Shown here in pieces: positions 32,708-42,500 of a stretch of DNA of 64,000 nt. Below the pieces are notes generated by a model. The model was not told the DNA's origin, searched no databases, and saw nothing but the letters and a program-made list of their open reading frames with translations. The first letter of the stretch is position 1. Every line of letters starts with the position of its first letter. Where the stretch lies: contig NZ_PJJN01000031.1 of NCBI RefSeq assembly GCF_002929825.1, forward strand, positions 124,001 to 188,000. Reading direction: 5' to 3'. The translations under genes and the position numbers were made by a program. The stretch comes from Cryobacterium sp. Y29 (GTDB taxonomy: Bacteria; Actinomycetota; Actinomycetes; Actinomycetales; Microbacteriaceae).

Positions 32708-35700
32708 GCGCCCGGACGTTTCGGGGTGATGGTGGAAGCGTCGCCGGTCGAAAAGGACCGGGCATCCGCTAGCGGAACACCGGCGATTGCGGCCACGCGT
32801 GCCGCAACGGCGTCGGGGTTGCTGAACAGTTCGAAGCTGTGCACGCGCAGGTAGTGCCAGCCGAGCCGGCGCAGCACCTCAGGGCGCAGCCGCAACGACT
32901 CGCGCAGGCTTGCACGATTGACGACGGCATCCGTTTCGACCACGATCGCGCGGGTTCCGTAAGAAGCAGCCAGGGCAAGCTTGCCGCGGTGGCCGAGGCG
33001 CACACTGAGACCGAGCTTTTCGAGGCGCTTGCCGAGATCGACCAGCATGGCTTCGCTCGCGTCGGGAACCCGCACCTCGTCACGACGTGCTTCGGTCTCG
33101 CTGAGAACCTGAGACAGGGCGAGGATACCGTGACGCTGGCGGTCTTCGTCGATGTCGACGGGGCGAAAGCAGGAGACGATGTCCAGCGCCCGACGTGCAC
33201 GGGTCATGCCGATCGCGAGCAGGCGTTCTCCACCGGGTTCACCGAGGGAACCGAAGTTCGACAGCAGGCGACCGTGCGGGGTGCGGCCGTAGCCGATCGA
33301 GAAGATGACCCGGTCGCGGCTCTGTGCCACGGCCTGCTCGAGGGTGAGTACGGTGAATGGTTCGCTGCGGTCTTTGAGAATGAAATCAGAGAGGTCGGTG
33401 CGCTTGGCAAACGCCGCGAGCACGGCCTGCTGCACGCGCACGGCATGCCGGGTGCTCGCGGTGATCACCATGAGCGATTCGCGCGGACGCTTTGAGGCGT
33501 GGTCGAGTACGAGGTCGACGACCTTCACGACCTCCGCGTCGACGCTCTCGATGGCGCCGCTGTCGGCGTCGGGCATGCCGCGGCCGCCGGCCACATAGTT
33601 GATGGTGAGGCTTCCGTGGCCGAGATAACTTCCGGCCCAGGGCAGGGAGTCGATGCGTCCGCCGTAGAAGCGGTGGTTGACGAGCTCGGCGAGGTCCTCA
33701 CCGCCAGCCCGGTAGCTGCGGGTGAGGGTGAGAGTTGGCAGCAGTTCGCCGAGGCGGGCCAGGGCAGAGTCGGCGTGTAGGGCGTCCACCGATGCGTCGG
33801 GCGCGGCGGTCTCCCCCGAGCCGGCAATGCCGGTTTCGAAGGCTGACGGCGTCTGGGTGACCGGATCGCCGAACGCCACGATCTGTCGGCCGCGGCGAAT
33901 CGCACCGACGTTCTCGGCCAGGGTCGTGGCTCCGGCGTCGACCAGCAGCACGGTATCGAACGTGATCTGGTCGCTGATTCCGGCGATCTCGTAGGGTGAG
34001 GCCAGCCAGACCGGGGCGAGCACTCGACCGAGGTGCGGTGCGACCTCATTGAGCCGGGCTGGGGTGGCACGGTCGGCGCGCAGCAGGCGTCGCAGCTGGT
34101 CCGCTTCCTCGGGAAAGTCGACGACGCCGATCTTCCAGGTTTCGGCGAGCAGCCAGGCCAGCAGCTTGCCGGTTGCGGATGCGTGCGCTTCGTCGACGAG
34201 TTTGAAATCGGCCTCGAGGCGGTCCAGTACCTGGGTGTTGGCGCCCAGCAGTGCCCGGTCGCTCGCGAGCATGATCTCGAGCACGGACTGCCACCAGGCC
34301 AGCTCGAGCTCGACGGCGACGTTCTCTTCCGACACGTGGCGCTGGGACAGGTCGGTCATCAGCGGGTCGAGGTTGTGCTCGCGCAACGTCGCCAGCAGCG
34401 CTGTGCGCTCGTGCAGGTTCGCGAGCACCTCGCTCTCAGCGGCGAGGCCGGAGATCATCGATACGAGCTCATTCAGCTGACGCCCGGCAAGGGCTCGGGG
34501 CGTGCCGCTGGTGCCGAGCGGAATGTCGAGCAGACCGAGGTCTTCCCACACTCGCTGAAAGGCAACGTGCACGTCGTTGATGCCCACCGGCACCTCCGGA
34601 GTGACGCCAGCGGCCGCGTAGCGCTGCCAGAGCGTGCGCTGGCCCTGGATGCGCCGCAGGCTCTCGTTCATGTCGGTCACCCGCACGCCGGGGCGCTGGT
34701 ATTCCTCGGCGAGTTTTCGCAGCCTACGCCGACTGGCCGAACTCATCTCAGACGACTCGCGCCGCGACGACGTGGCGGCGATCAACTCGGTGAGAGACCG
34801 GTCGTAGACGCCAGGTTGAAATTTGTCGAGGGTTTCGCGAATATCCAGCAGCAGACGCAGGTAGATACCGAGTTCATTGATCGTCTCGAACGGGCGCAAC
34901 CGGGTCTGACCGATCAGGCCGTTGGCGCGTTCAAGCAGCCGCGGCAGTTCGATCTGGTTGATGCGTTTGGCGAGCTGGTGCGAGTTGGAGGCATCTGCCG
35001 TGGAGGTGAACGAGGCCCCGTACCAGGGCGAGTCGCCTGGTCCGTACCGAAATTCGCCGAGAACAGCGGCCTTGATCAGGGTGTTCGCGGCGGCCGCCCG
35101 CGAGTGAGCGAGAAGCTCGAGGGCGTGCCGGTCGAGGCGAGCAGTGGTCGACGGCGGCTCGGGCAGCTGGGCGAGCCGGGCCAGTTCGCCCAGCGCGTCG
35201 AGCACAGAGACACCGAGAGCGGAGTCGCGACGAGTGAGCGCCGAACGGTAGTCGAGCAGCACCTTGCGCAAGCGCACAAGGGCGTCATCGACGTCGCCGA
35301 CCCGCGGCTGGGCCGCTTTCTCGTTTCTTGTGATCGACGCGATCAGGTCACGGCGCAGGGTGCGCGAGGTCACGGCAATGCCGGGCAGTCCCACTTGCAC
35401 GAGGCGGCCGTGGATACCATCGAGGCTGGAGCGGCGGGCGCTCACCACGAGTACCCGCTTGTGCTGGGCCACGAGCGAGCCGATCGCGTTGACGATGGTT
35501 TGGGTGCCGCCGGTGCCGGGCAGCGTTTTCACAACGAGGGAGTTGCCGGCCGCGATCTGCGCGACGACGTTCTCCTGCTCGGAGTCGGCGTCACCGAGCA
35601 GCGTGTCTGTGGCGGGCGGACGGGCGTCCTGGCCGATCGGGACGACCGGGTTATACGCGGTCTCGATGTTGCGCCGAGCCGTCAAGTTACCGGCAACGGC

Positions 35701-36480
35701 GTCGAGCAAAGGGTGGTCGAGCGATGAGGCATCGGCGGCGAGCGCCCGGCCGACATCGGCGAAGCTCGACACAACGAGGCGCGGTACGACGTTGAACCAG
35801 GGCAGGTGCGAGGTGAGCCCGCGTAGCCGATCAATGACCGGCTGCGGCTTGAACGCACCATTGGTGACGGCGAGCGCCACGAAAGCGTCGGCGTCGAGCA
35901 CGATCTGAAACTGGTCCTTCAAGGCTCGGGCAAGCTCAGGGTTGAGAAAGGGCTGACCCTTGAGCTTGAGCTCGTAGTCGCGTCCATACCGGCGAATGGC
36001 GAGGGGACGCAGCAGCACCGGGGCACTGTAGTCGACGTCTTGGTAACGCCACTCGGCGAGGCCGATGGCGAGGTTGACCGATTCGAGGCCGCGCATGGAG
36101 CGCAGTTCGATGCCCTTCTGCGTGATCTCGTTCGCGGCCAAACGGGCGTTGCGCAGCGCCAACTCGTCGCGAATGAGGTTGGACAACAGGGTGGTCTTGC
36201 CGATGATGAACTGCGGCAGGCCGCCAGGGTGCGTGGCGCTCAGTTCGATGCGGGTGCGAGCCTCGTCGGTGAAGTGCAGCAGCGGTGAACGACCGCCGAG
36301 CGCGGCAAGTTCGTCGCGCCAACGCTGCCAGACCGGCTCAGCAATATTCCCGGCCGTGAAGGCCGGGTCGCCCAGACTGAGGTTGTGTGGACTGGTCACG
36401 TTTTTTGGGTCGACAGGGACGGCGCCCAGGTACTTGGAAAGCACGTCGTCGTCGTCTTGTTTTCTATCGAGGTGCCACAC
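32704..36480 (-). CDS. Large SF1 helicase-like protein with degenerate ATPase motifs and nuclease-like C-terminus
   Basis: This 1258-residue protein has the layout of DUF4011/UPF1-like superfamily 1 helicases. The P-loop region reads LPGTGGTQT where active relatives have PPGTGKSQT, so the Walker A lysine is Gly. The Walker B region reads VDAGAT in place of DEASQ. Late helicase motifs survive (GDPVTQTPSAF, SYRAGGEDL, RDRVIFSIGYG, MTRARRALDIVS). The C-terminus (about residues 1165-1250) resembles the Vsr/PD-(D/E)XK-type domain common after such helicases (AIVVETDAVV, LRPEVLRRLGWHYLRVHS). TAGGGT lies 6 nt before the GTG start. Its role is unknown: repair or defence scaffold. Confidence 0.85.
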   Translation of the reverse strand: MWHLDRKQDDDDVLSKYLGAVPVDPKNVTSPHNLSLGDPAFTAGNIAEPVWQRWRDELAALGGRSPLLHFTDEARTRIELSATHPGGLPQFIIGKTTLLSNLIRDELALRNARLAANEITQKGIELRSMRGLESVNLAIGLAEWRYQDVDYSAPVLLRPLAIRRYGRDYELKLKGQPFLNPELARALKDQFQIVLDADAFVALAVTNGAFKPQPVIDRLRGLTSHLPWFNVVPRLVVSSFADVGRALAADASSLDHPLLDAVAGNLTARRNIETAYNPVVPIGQDARPPATDTLLGDADSEQENVVAQIAAGNSLVVKTLPGTGGTQTIVNAIGSLVAQHKRVLVVSARRSSLDGIHGRLVQVGLPGIAVTSRTLRRDLIASITRNEKAAQPRVGDVDDALVRLRKVLLDYRSALTRRDSALGVSVLDALGELARLAQLPEPPSTTARLDRHALELLAHSRAAAANTLIKAAVLGEFRYGPGDSPWYGASFTSTADASNSHQLAKRINQIELPRLLERANGLIGQTRLRPFETINELGIYLRLLLDIRETLDKFQPGVYDRSLTELIAATSSRRESSEMSSASRRRLRKLAEEYQRPGVRVTDMNESLRRIQGQRTLWQRYAAAGVTPEVPVGINDVHVAFQRVWEDLGLLDIPLGTSGTPRALAGRQLNELVSMISGLAAESEVLANLHERTALLATLREHNLDPLMTDLSQRHVSEENVAVELELAWWQSVLEIMLASDRALLGANTQVLDRLEADFKLVDEAHASATGKLLAWLLAETWKIGVVDFPEEADQLRRLLRADRATPARLNEVAPHLGRVLAPVWLASPYEIAGISDQITFDTVLLVDAGATTLAENVGAIRRGRQIVAFGDPVTQTPSAFETGIAGSGETAAPDASVDALHADSALARLGELLPTLTLTRSYRAGGEDLAELVNHRFYGGRIDSLPWAGSYLGHGSLTINYVAGGRGMPDADSGAIESVDAEVVKVVDLVLDHASKRPRESLMVITASTRHAVRVQQAVLAAFAKRTDLSDFILKDRSEPFTVLTLEQAVAQSRDRVIFSIGYGRTPHGRLLSNFGSLGEPGGERLLAIGMTRARRALDIVSCFRPVDIDEDRQRHGILALSQVLSETEARRDEVRVPDASEAMLVDLGKRLEKLGLSVRLGHRGKLALAASYGTRAIVVETDAVVNRASLRESLRLRPEVLRRLGWHYLRVHSFELFSNPDAVAARVAAIAGVPLADARSFSTGDASTITPKRPGA

Positions 36481-36559
36481 AGGCCTACCCTAATTGCGAA
36501 AACACCGGTTTGCCCTGAGGCGGCCGGGGTTTCGCGCGTTTTAGACGCAATCGTGGCAC

Positions 36560-37576
36560 TCACAGCCAGTCCCGACGTTTGAAGACCGTGTACAGGGTGA
36601 CGCCCATCGCGAGCATCAAGGCGAGGGCGAAGGGGTAGCCCAGTGCCCAGTGCAGCTCGGGCATGTGGTCGAAGTTCATGCCGTAGATCGTTCCCACCAG
36701 TGTCGGTGCGAACAGGATGGCCGCCCAGCTCGAGATTTTCTTGACCTCTTCGCTCTGGGCCAGGCTGGTCTCGGACAGGTGGCGCATTTCGTCGTTCTGG
36801 CGTTGCCCGACCAGAGTGCTGTGCACGGTGAGGGCGTTCTGCAACAATTGCCGATACGCGTCACCGCGTTCCACGACGCGCAGGGTGTGGTCGAGTACGT
36901 CGCGCAGGTGCCGGTGCAGTTCGAGGTCGACGTTGTATTTGTCGAATCCACGCTGCATCGACTCGAACATGCCGACAAGCGGCTGGGTGGCCCGCTGAAA
37001 CTCGATCACCTCCCGAGACAGGGCGTAGATGCGACGGGACACCTCGGGGTCGCCGTCGAACAACTGGTCTTCGATCTCGTCGATATCGTTCTCGAGCCCG
37101 GCCACGACCGGCCCGTACTCGTCTACGACCTGGTCGAGGATGGCATAGAGCACGGCCTCCGGGCCGAGGCCGAGCAGGTGCGGGGTGCTTTCCATGCGTT
37201 CGCGCACCTGCGCGAGGTCGGGCGATTCGGCGTGGCGAATGGTGACCACGAAATCCGGACCGACGAAAACGTGCAACTCACCGAATTCGACGCGCTCCTC
37301 GTCGTCCATGTAGCGTGCCGGGCGCAGCACCACGAACAGAATGTCGCCGTACCGTTCGATCTTCGATCGCTGATGGCCGGCGAGTGCATCCTCCACGGCT
37401 AGATGGTGCAGGCTGAACTCGGTGGCGACGGCACGCACTTCCAGCTCGCTCGGCCGGTACAGGCCGATCCAGGCGAAACCCTTGTTCTGCTTCATAACTT
37501 CAAAGGTCTCGTCGAGCGTGTGCGGGGTGGACACCCGGTGCCCATCCACGTACACCGCGTTATCAACCAGCGCCAT
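36560..37576 (-). CDS. corA: CorA-family magnesium/divalent cation transporter
   Basis: This 338-residue CorA transporter forms a pentameric inner-membrane channel for Mg2+ or Co2+. It has a large N-terminal cytoplasmic domain (residues 1 to about 270) and two C-terminal membrane helices joined by the selectivity motif YGMNF, followed by HMPEL. The tail ends in KRRDW, typical of the family. The ATG follows AAGGAGAGCC. It is divergent from the phosphopantetheinyl transferase gene with 62 nt between starts. Confidence 0.94.
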   Translation of the reverse strand: MALVDNAVYVDGHRVSTPHTLDETFEVMKQNKGFAWIGLYRPSELEVRAVATEFSLHHLAVEDALAGHQRSKIERYGDILFVVLRPARYMDDEERVEFGELHVFVGPDFVVTIRHAESPDLAQVRERMESTPHLLGLGPEAVLYAILDQVVDEYGPVVAGLENDIDEIEDQLFDGDPEVSRRIYALSREVIEFQRATQPLVGMFESMQRGFDKYNVDLELHRHLRDVLDHTLRVVERGDAYRQLLQNALTVHSTLVGQRQNDEMRHLSETSLAQSEEVKKISSWAAILFAPTLVGTIYGMNFDHMPELHWALGYPFALALMLAMGVTLYTVFKRRDWL

Positions 37577-37638
37577 CGGCTCTCCTTGTTCGATCTTCTA
37601 GTGTGTCATTCGCCTTCACCGCCCGGTAACGTTTGAGG

Positions 37639-38244
37639 GTGCCGCAACCGGATGTCTCCCTTTTTCTGGCTCCGCGCGCGCTGCTCCCCCAGACCGACCG
37701 TGCACGGCTCGCCGCCGCCGTTGCCCGGGTCTGCCCGAACTCGGGCCCGGTCACCGTTCAGCAGCGCTGCGAGCGCTGCGGCGGAGCGCATGGCCGCCCA
37801 CGCGTACTCGCGCCCGACGGGGTGCACGTGAGTCTGAGCCGCGCCGGCGACACAGTGGTTGTGGCCGTATCGGTGGTGGGGCCGATCGGTGTCGACCTCG
37901 AGAGCATCAGCGCCGTCGCGCGCGCCGGGTTCGACGACGTGGCCTTCAACGCGCTCGAGCGCGCAGCGCTGTTCGAGATACCTTTCTCCGACCGCAATCG
38001 CGCGCGCGCGGGCCTCTGGACGACGAAGGAGGCACTGCTCAAGTTGTCGGGTGAGGGGCTGACGGTGGACCCGCGGCACGTGACGGTGGGGTGGACTGGC
38101 GCGGGAGCATCCGTTTTGCTGGACTGGCCCACGGCCACCCTCGACCTGGCCCGGGTGCACGTGGCGAACTTCGACGCTGGCCCCGGCCTGATCGGCACGC
38201 TCGCCGTGCTTGGCGGGGCGGCCCCACGAGTATCGGTGCGTTAG
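37639..38244 (+). CDS. 4'-phosphopantetheinyl transferase (Sfp/AcpT superfamily)
   Basis: This protein of about 201 residues attaches the phosphopantetheine arm of CoA to carrier domains. It shows the family motifs IGVDLES (metal-binding Asp and Glu) and WTTKEALLKLSGEGL (catalytic Glu-Lys helix), plus the earlier HVSLSRAGD. It is short for the Sfp type but complete. I chose the GTG at 37639, since TAACGT lies 6 nt upstream as a leaderless -10 box; a TTG at 37633 is also possible. The NRPS at 39588-43547, which needs such activation, is only 1.3 kb away. Its end overlaps the M1 peptidase by 4 nt, tail to tail. Confidence 0.88.
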   Translation: MPQPDVSLFLAPRALLPQTDRARLAAAVARVCPNSGPVTVQQRCERCGGAHGRPRVLAPDGVHVSLSRAGDTVVVAVSVVGPIGVDLESISAVARAGFDDVAFNALERAALFEIPFSDRNRARAGLWTTKEALLKLSGEGLTVDPRHVTVGWTGAGASVLLDWPTATLDLARVHVANFDAGPGLIGTLAVLGGAAPRVSVR

Positions 38245-39569
38245 AGGCTCGGCAGCGCGCTCTGCTGCACCCACCGGGCGACGAAGCCGCCGATCGCCCG
38301 ACTGCCGGTGTGTTCGGAGAAGAAATCTACGAAATCCTCGGTCGAGACCTGCCCGTATCGCCGAGCCGCCGTGTAGGCGCGCAGTGCCGCGAAGAAGGCC
38401 TCGTCACCGAGAGATTTGCGAATGGCGTGCAGGGCGAGTGCGCCTCGTTTGTAGACACGGTCATCGAACATGGCGTGCGCGCCGGGGTCGCCGACGACGA
38501 TGTCGCGGGGCAGCGCCGCAACCCGGCCGCGGTGCAGCACAGCGAGGGCGTCGGCCGTGCGGCCACCGCGCTGCTCCTCCCAGAGCCATTCCGCGTAGCA
38601 CGCGAAACCCTCCTGCAACCAGATGTCCTGCCAGCGGGCCACGGTCAGGCTGTTGCCGTACCACTGGTGCGCCAGCTCGTGGGCGATCAGCCGGTCGCTG
38701 CCATGGTTGCCGTCAACATGGTTGCTGCCGAATATGGCCAGGCCGTGGGCCTCCAGAGGAATCTCCAACTCGTCCTCGGTCACGACGACAGAGTAAGACG
38801 CGAACGGATATGACCCGAACCGGTCGGCGAAGAATGCGATCATTTCGGTGAGGCGGGCGAAGTCGGTTTCGACACGGGTCGCGAGTCGGGCGGGAAAGTA
38901 CAGGCTGTGCGCGACGGGAGCGTCGGCCAGGTCGCGGCGGCGGTAGCGGCCGATCAGCACCGTGGCCAGATAGGTCGCCATCGGCTCTCGCACATCGAAG
39001 GTCCAGCTGGTACGGCCGGAGCGGCTCGACCGGCTCGATAGCACCCCGTTCGACACCACCGTGTAAGCCGATTCGCAGGCGATCTCGATGCGATAGGTGG
39101 CCTTGTCGCTCGGATGGTCGTTGCACGGAAACCAGGACGCGGCACCACAGGGCTGTCCGGAGACGAGCACGCCGTCGTCGAGTTCTTCCCAGCCCACGTC
39201 GCCCCAGGCGCTCCGTACCGGATGCGGTGCCCCGCGATAGCGCACCACCACCTCAAACACGGCCCCGGCCGCGATCGTCGTGGCGAGACTGATGACGAGT
39301 TTGCGTGAAGAGTGCGTCACCTTGGTCGGCCGCGCACCGTTCACCAGAATTTTTTCGATGCTCAGCCCCGCGAAGTCGAGGCTGAACCGGTCGAGGGGCA
39401 TGAGGGCGCGTGCGGTGATGATTGCGGTCGCGTTCAAATGGTTGGTGGCTACCCGATAGGAGAGATTCAGGTCGTAATGTTCCGCCGTGTAGCCGCCATT
39501 GCCGCCGGTGGGAATATAGGGGTCGCCAGCACTAATCGAGCCGTAGGTCGTGCGCACAGTCTGAGCCAT
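38241..39569 (-). CDS. M1-family metallopeptidase (aminopeptidase N-like)
   Basis: This 442-residue zinc peptidase contains the zinc motif HELAHQWYGNSL followed by the third ligand glutamate in WLQEGFACYAEWLW, and the upstream substrate-binding region EIPLEAHGLAIFG in the place of GAMEN. An N-terminal beta-rich domain (LNLSYRVATNHLNATAIITA) precedes the catalytic domain. It is shorter than full aminopeptidase N because the C-terminal helical domain is absent, as in many actinobacterial members. No signal peptide is obvious. It lies between the transferase and the NRPS gene, 18 nt from the latter, suggesting co-transcription after the NRPS. Confidence 0.9.
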   Translation of the reverse strand: MAQTVRTTYGSISAGDPYIPTGGNGGYTAEHYDLNLSYRVATNHLNATAIITARALMPLDRFSLDFAGLSIEKILVNGARPTKVTHSSRKLVISLATTIAAGAVFEVVVRYRGAPHPVRSAWGDVGWEELDDGVLVSGQPCGAASWFPCNDHPSDKATYRIEIACESAYTVVSNGVLSSRSSRSGRTSWTFDVREPMATYLATVLIGRYRRRDLADAPVAHSLYFPARLATRVETDFARLTEMIAFFADRFGSYPFASYSVVVTEDELEIPLEAHGLAIFGSNHVDGNHGSDRLIAHELAHQWYGNSLTVARWQDIWLQEGFACYAEWLWEEQRGGRTADALAVLHRGRVAALPRDIVVGDPGAHAMFDDRVYKRGALALHAIRKSLGDEAFFAALRAYTAARRYGQVSTEDFVDFFSEHTGSRAIGGFVARWVQQSALPSL

Positions 39570-39587
39570 CGTCTTACTATTCCTTGC

Positions 39588-42500
39588 TCAACGATCCCAC
39601 GGCGGCTGGCGCCACGGCGTGATCGGGTTGCCCGACCAGAGCGAACCCGGCGGCACCCGTTCGCCGCGCATCACCAGAGAGCCGGGCCCGACCGTCGCCC
39701 CGGCATCGATGGACGCCGCCGGCAGGATGACTCCGTTCGGGCCGAGCGTGGCGCCCTCGGCGAGCACGACCGCGTCGAGTTGCATGATGCGATCGTGAAA
39801 CAGGTGGGTCTGCACGACACAGCCGCGGTTCACCGTGCTGCCGGCGCCCAGCCGCACCAGGTCAGCTTCGGGCAGCCAGTAGGTTTCGCACCAGACGCCC
39901 TTTCCCACGGTGGCGCCGAGGGTGCGCAGCCACACGGCGAGCGCCGGCGTGCCTGAGGCTTTCTCCGCGAACCAGGGTCGGGCAACCATCTCGACGAAGC
40001 TGTCTGAGACCTCGTTGCGCCAGATGAACGAGGACCAGAGCGGATGCTCCGACGCGTCGATGCGCCCGACCAGCGTCCACTTGACCACTGTCGTGACCCC
40101 GGCCGCCACCGCACCCGCCGTGAGCATGACCACACCCGAGAGACCGATCGCCGCGCCGAGGCCGAGCTGCAGCCACAGCAGGTCCAGCAGTGCGAGCACC
40201 AGAAGCGCGATCCACGCGGTGGTGAAGCCGGCCACGATGCGCAGTAGTTCCCACAGCGACCGGGCTATTTTCAGGCGAACGGGAGGGTGGAAGGTTCGCG
40301 AGTCGTCGGCATCCGTTTGTCTGCGGCGCAGGCGGGCCGGCGGGTTGCCGAGCCAGCTCGAGCCGCGTTTGGCCTTGCGAGGCGTCGACGAAAGCACCGC
40401 GACGAGCCCGTTGCGCGGCACGGTGCGGCCGGGGCCGGCCATGCCGCTGTTGCCGAGGAAGGCCCGGCGGCCTACCTTGGCGGGCCCGATGTGCATCCAG
40501 CCGCCGCCAAGTTCGTAGCAGGCGACCATGGTGTCGTCGGCGAGGAATGCGGCTGGCGCGATGGTCGTCAGTGAGGGCAGCAGCAACACGGTTGATGCCT
40601 CGACATCGGCACCGACTTTAGCCCCGAGCAGCCGCAGCCAGGTGGGCGTGAGCAGGCTCGCGTAGACCGGAAATAACACGGTGCGGGCGCCGTCGAGAAT
40701 ACGTTCGGTCATCCAGACCTGCCAGCCGATGCGGCTGCGCACCGGATAGTAGCCTTCCCGCAGGCCCACTCCGAGCCCGCGCACGAAGATAATCACCAAA
40801 AGTGCGTAGGCGAGCCCGCCGACGACGACGGCTACCGGCATGATCAGGGCTGCGCGCAGCGCGGCAACGCCGAGGTTATCGGCGTCGCCGATAGCGGCGC
40901 CGACAACGAGCACGCCGAGCACGATTGCGATCGTGGGGATGGCGGTCATCGCCACCGATCCGGCCGCGAAGGCGCCGAGCCAGCGACTGGCACGCGGCGG
41001 GCGTTCGGCCGGCCACGGGCGGCGGCCCGACCCCACGCGGTGAGCAGGGGAACCGGCCCACCGCTCTCCGGCTGGTACACGCGACGAGACCACGGAACCG
41101 GGTTCAACCTCGGCGCCGTTGCCAACGTGGGCGCCCCCGAGCAGGGTGCTGCGGGAACCGATCCGGGCATCGGCACCGACATGCACATGGCCGATGCGCA
41201 GCACGTCCCCGTCGATCCAGTGTCCGGCCAGGTCGACCTCGGGTTCGATCGAGGCCTGCGCGCCGATGGTGAGCAGCCCGGTAACCGGGGGCAACGAGTG
41301 CAGGTCGACGTCGGAGCTGATCTCAGCGCCGAGGGCCCGCGCGTAGTAACTGATCCAGGGCGCCCCGGCAAGGCTCGCCGCGTCGACGAGCAGCGCGATC
41401 TGCTCGGCCAGCCATAGCCGCAAGTGCACGGACCCGCCCCGCGGATAGTTGCCTGGCATCACGTCGTGCAGCAACAGTCGGGCCGCCACGACCGCGATGA
41501 GCATTTTGCCGGGCGGGGTCACGAACAGCACAAATCCGAGCGCCACCCACCACCACGACAGGGTCGGGCCGAAGGTTGCGCCGGCCAGGCTGAGCAGATT
41601 GTTGGCGATGGCGAGGTAAACCAGCCAGCGGGCGCCGCTCAGCACGTGCATCGGAATGCCGAGCACCGTCTGTGCGAATTGGCTGCGAGCCGGAGTGGGC
41701 AGCACCTGCCGCACTGCCGGCGGTGTCACGGGGGTGCGGGCGTCGAGTTCCTCGGCGAGCGACCCGATACGCGGGTGGTCGTACAAATCGGCGACGGTGG
41801 TTTCGGGGTGGCGGGCGCGCACGGCCGACACGAATTGGGCGGCCGAGAGCGAGCCGCCGCCCTGGGCGAAGAAATCATCGTCGGGTCCGGTCACCGGCAC
41901 CCCTAAAATCGATGCCCATGCCTCCGCCAGCCAGGCCGCCGTCGGTGACAGCACCCCCGCATCGTCGTCCGACCCGGGCTGCGTAGCGGGCAATGGCCAC
42001 GGCAATGCCGCCCGGTCGACCTTGCCCGAGGTACGGGTGGGTAGCGCATCGACGATGGCGAGCAGCGGCACGAGCGCGGCGGGTAGTTCTTCCCGCAGCC
42101 TGGCGATTGCGGCCTGCCGGTCGAATGGCGTTCCGGCAGTCGCAAGGGCGATATAGCCGACTAGAACGTGGTTGCCGGCAGGGGTGGTCTGCACCACGGC
42201 GGCACCGCCGGCCACTCCGTCGAGGGCGCCCAGGGCGGCATCCACTTCGCCGAGTTCGATACGTCGCCCGCCGAGTTTCACCTGGTCGTCGGCTCGGCCG
42301 GCGAAGACCAGACCGGCCCGGTCGAAACGCACGAGGTCGCCGCTACGGTAGGCGCGGTGCCAGCCGAGCTCGTCGTGCGGAGCATACTTCTCGGCGTCTT
42401 TCTCGGCGTCGAGGTAACGGGCCAGACCCACGCCGCCGATGATGAGTTCGCCGGTCTCCCCCTCGGCGACCCGGTTGCCGTGAGCGTCGACGACGGCGAG

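Noticed and set aside
34033-35727. Long open frame (564 codons) on the + strand opposite the helicase-like gene
   Set aside because: It has no domain, is rich in Arg/Gly/Val shadows, and the opposite strand carries clear family motifs. High GC creates long antisense frames.
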